Positions 5,140 to 5,263 of a DNA stretch of 5,263 nt are shown piece after piece. The position numbers and the translations under genes were made by a program. Position 1 is the first letter of the stretch. Each line of letters begins with the position of its first letter. A model generated the notes under the pieces. That model searched no databases and had not been told where the DNA came from. It saw only the letters and a list, made by a program, of their open reading frames with translations. The DNA comes from DASWRT01 sp036403035 (GTDB lineage: Bacteria; Pseudomonadota; Alphaproteobacteria; ATCC43930; CGMCC-115725): the NCBI GenBank assembly GCA_036403035.1, contig DASWRT010000514.1:1-5263 (forward strand). The letters run 5' to 3'.

Positions 5140-5240
5140 CAGCTTTTCTGCCCATATAAATTGCCTAAAATTTTTTCAAATCGTGTCTGCAACCTCGGAA
5201 CTGTGTCGAATTGTAACTGTTCGTAAGGTATAAGAGACGC
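5140..5240 (+). promoter_or_regulatory. AT-rich probable promoter region
   Basis: Composition changes sharply here. The stretch around 5150-5180 (CATATAAATTGCC, then AAAATTTTTTCAAA) is strongly AT-rich compared with the rest of the window. A TATAAG hexamer lies at 5229-5234 and TTGTAA at 5211-5216, but their spacing (12 bp) is too short for a standard sigma-70 promoter. I therefore call a promoter region without assigning exact boxes. The rest of the 323-bp flank (4941-5263) contains only the stem-loops and the nested palindrome listed separately, plus the possible gene start at the edge. Confidence 0.35.
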
Positions 5241-5244
5241 CGTG

Positions 5245-5263
5245 ATGGCCCACCCGAGACGGT
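5245..5263 (+). CDS. Possible start of a gene running off the right edge
   Basis: An ATG at 5245 opens a frame reading MAHPRR to the window end, preceded directly by an in-frame GTG at 5242. It follows an AT-rich, promoter-like stretch, and GC content rises again at this point. The ribosome site is weak (TAAGAG around 5231-5236). Six codons cannot identify a product, so this is only a positional suggestion. Confidence 0.2.

Noticed and set aside
1..5263. A wholly new multi-gene defence, toxin or mobile system
   Set aside because: All five complete genes fall into known families with ordinary operon or divergent layouts. No transposase, integrase, nuclease, toxin-like small gene pair, tRNA or rRNA was seen.

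Overview
The window is GC-rich chromosomal DNA. It has five complete genes that I can name to family level, the tail of a sixth at the left edge and possibly the start of a seventh at the right edge. High GC, and the type of LysR, TauE and nitroreductase proteins, suggest a proteobacterium, most likely an alphaproteobacterium. This is an inference from protein style; no rRNA or other marker is present.

Layout, left to right. (1) Positions 1-153 hold the C-terminus of a nitroreductase-family protein on the + strand. (2) It converges with a TauE/SafE-type membrane permease on the - strand (347-1135). The gap between them is filled by a long palindrome (202-324) whose left arm carries a tandem octamer. 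(3) The permease diverges from a LysR-type regulator (1236-2138, +) across a 100-bp gap with a perfect 9-bp dyad. This is the usual arrangement of a LysR regulator and its target. (4) LysR converges with a - strand gene pair, and that gap holds a 74-bp element (2151-2224) of three hairpins bounded by an inverted GTAGGGG. (5) The - strand pair is a sugar C-methyltransferase of the TylC3/NovU/TcaB9 type (2954-4231), followed 44 bp later by a PIG-L/LmbE zinc deacetylase (2259-2909). Together they suggest modification of an amino-sugar or glycan, such as a surface polysaccharide or glycosylated metabolite. (6) Divergent from the methyltransferase is a transthyretin/5-hydroxyisourate-hydrolase-like protein (4539-4940, +). 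It keeps the fold's landmarks but has lost most of the catalytic residues. (7) The last 320 bp hold GC-rich hairpins, then a markedly AT-rich stretch with operator-like repeats. This is probably the promoter region of a gene starting at or just beyond the right edge.

The genes do not form one pathway. I see three small units: a regulator with its exporter, a sugar-modification pair, and an orphan transthyretin-like protein. I found no clear evidence of a wholly new multi-gene system. The points most worth following are the catalytically degenerate HIUase homologue and the two different palindromic repeat elements, each sitting between convergent genes.
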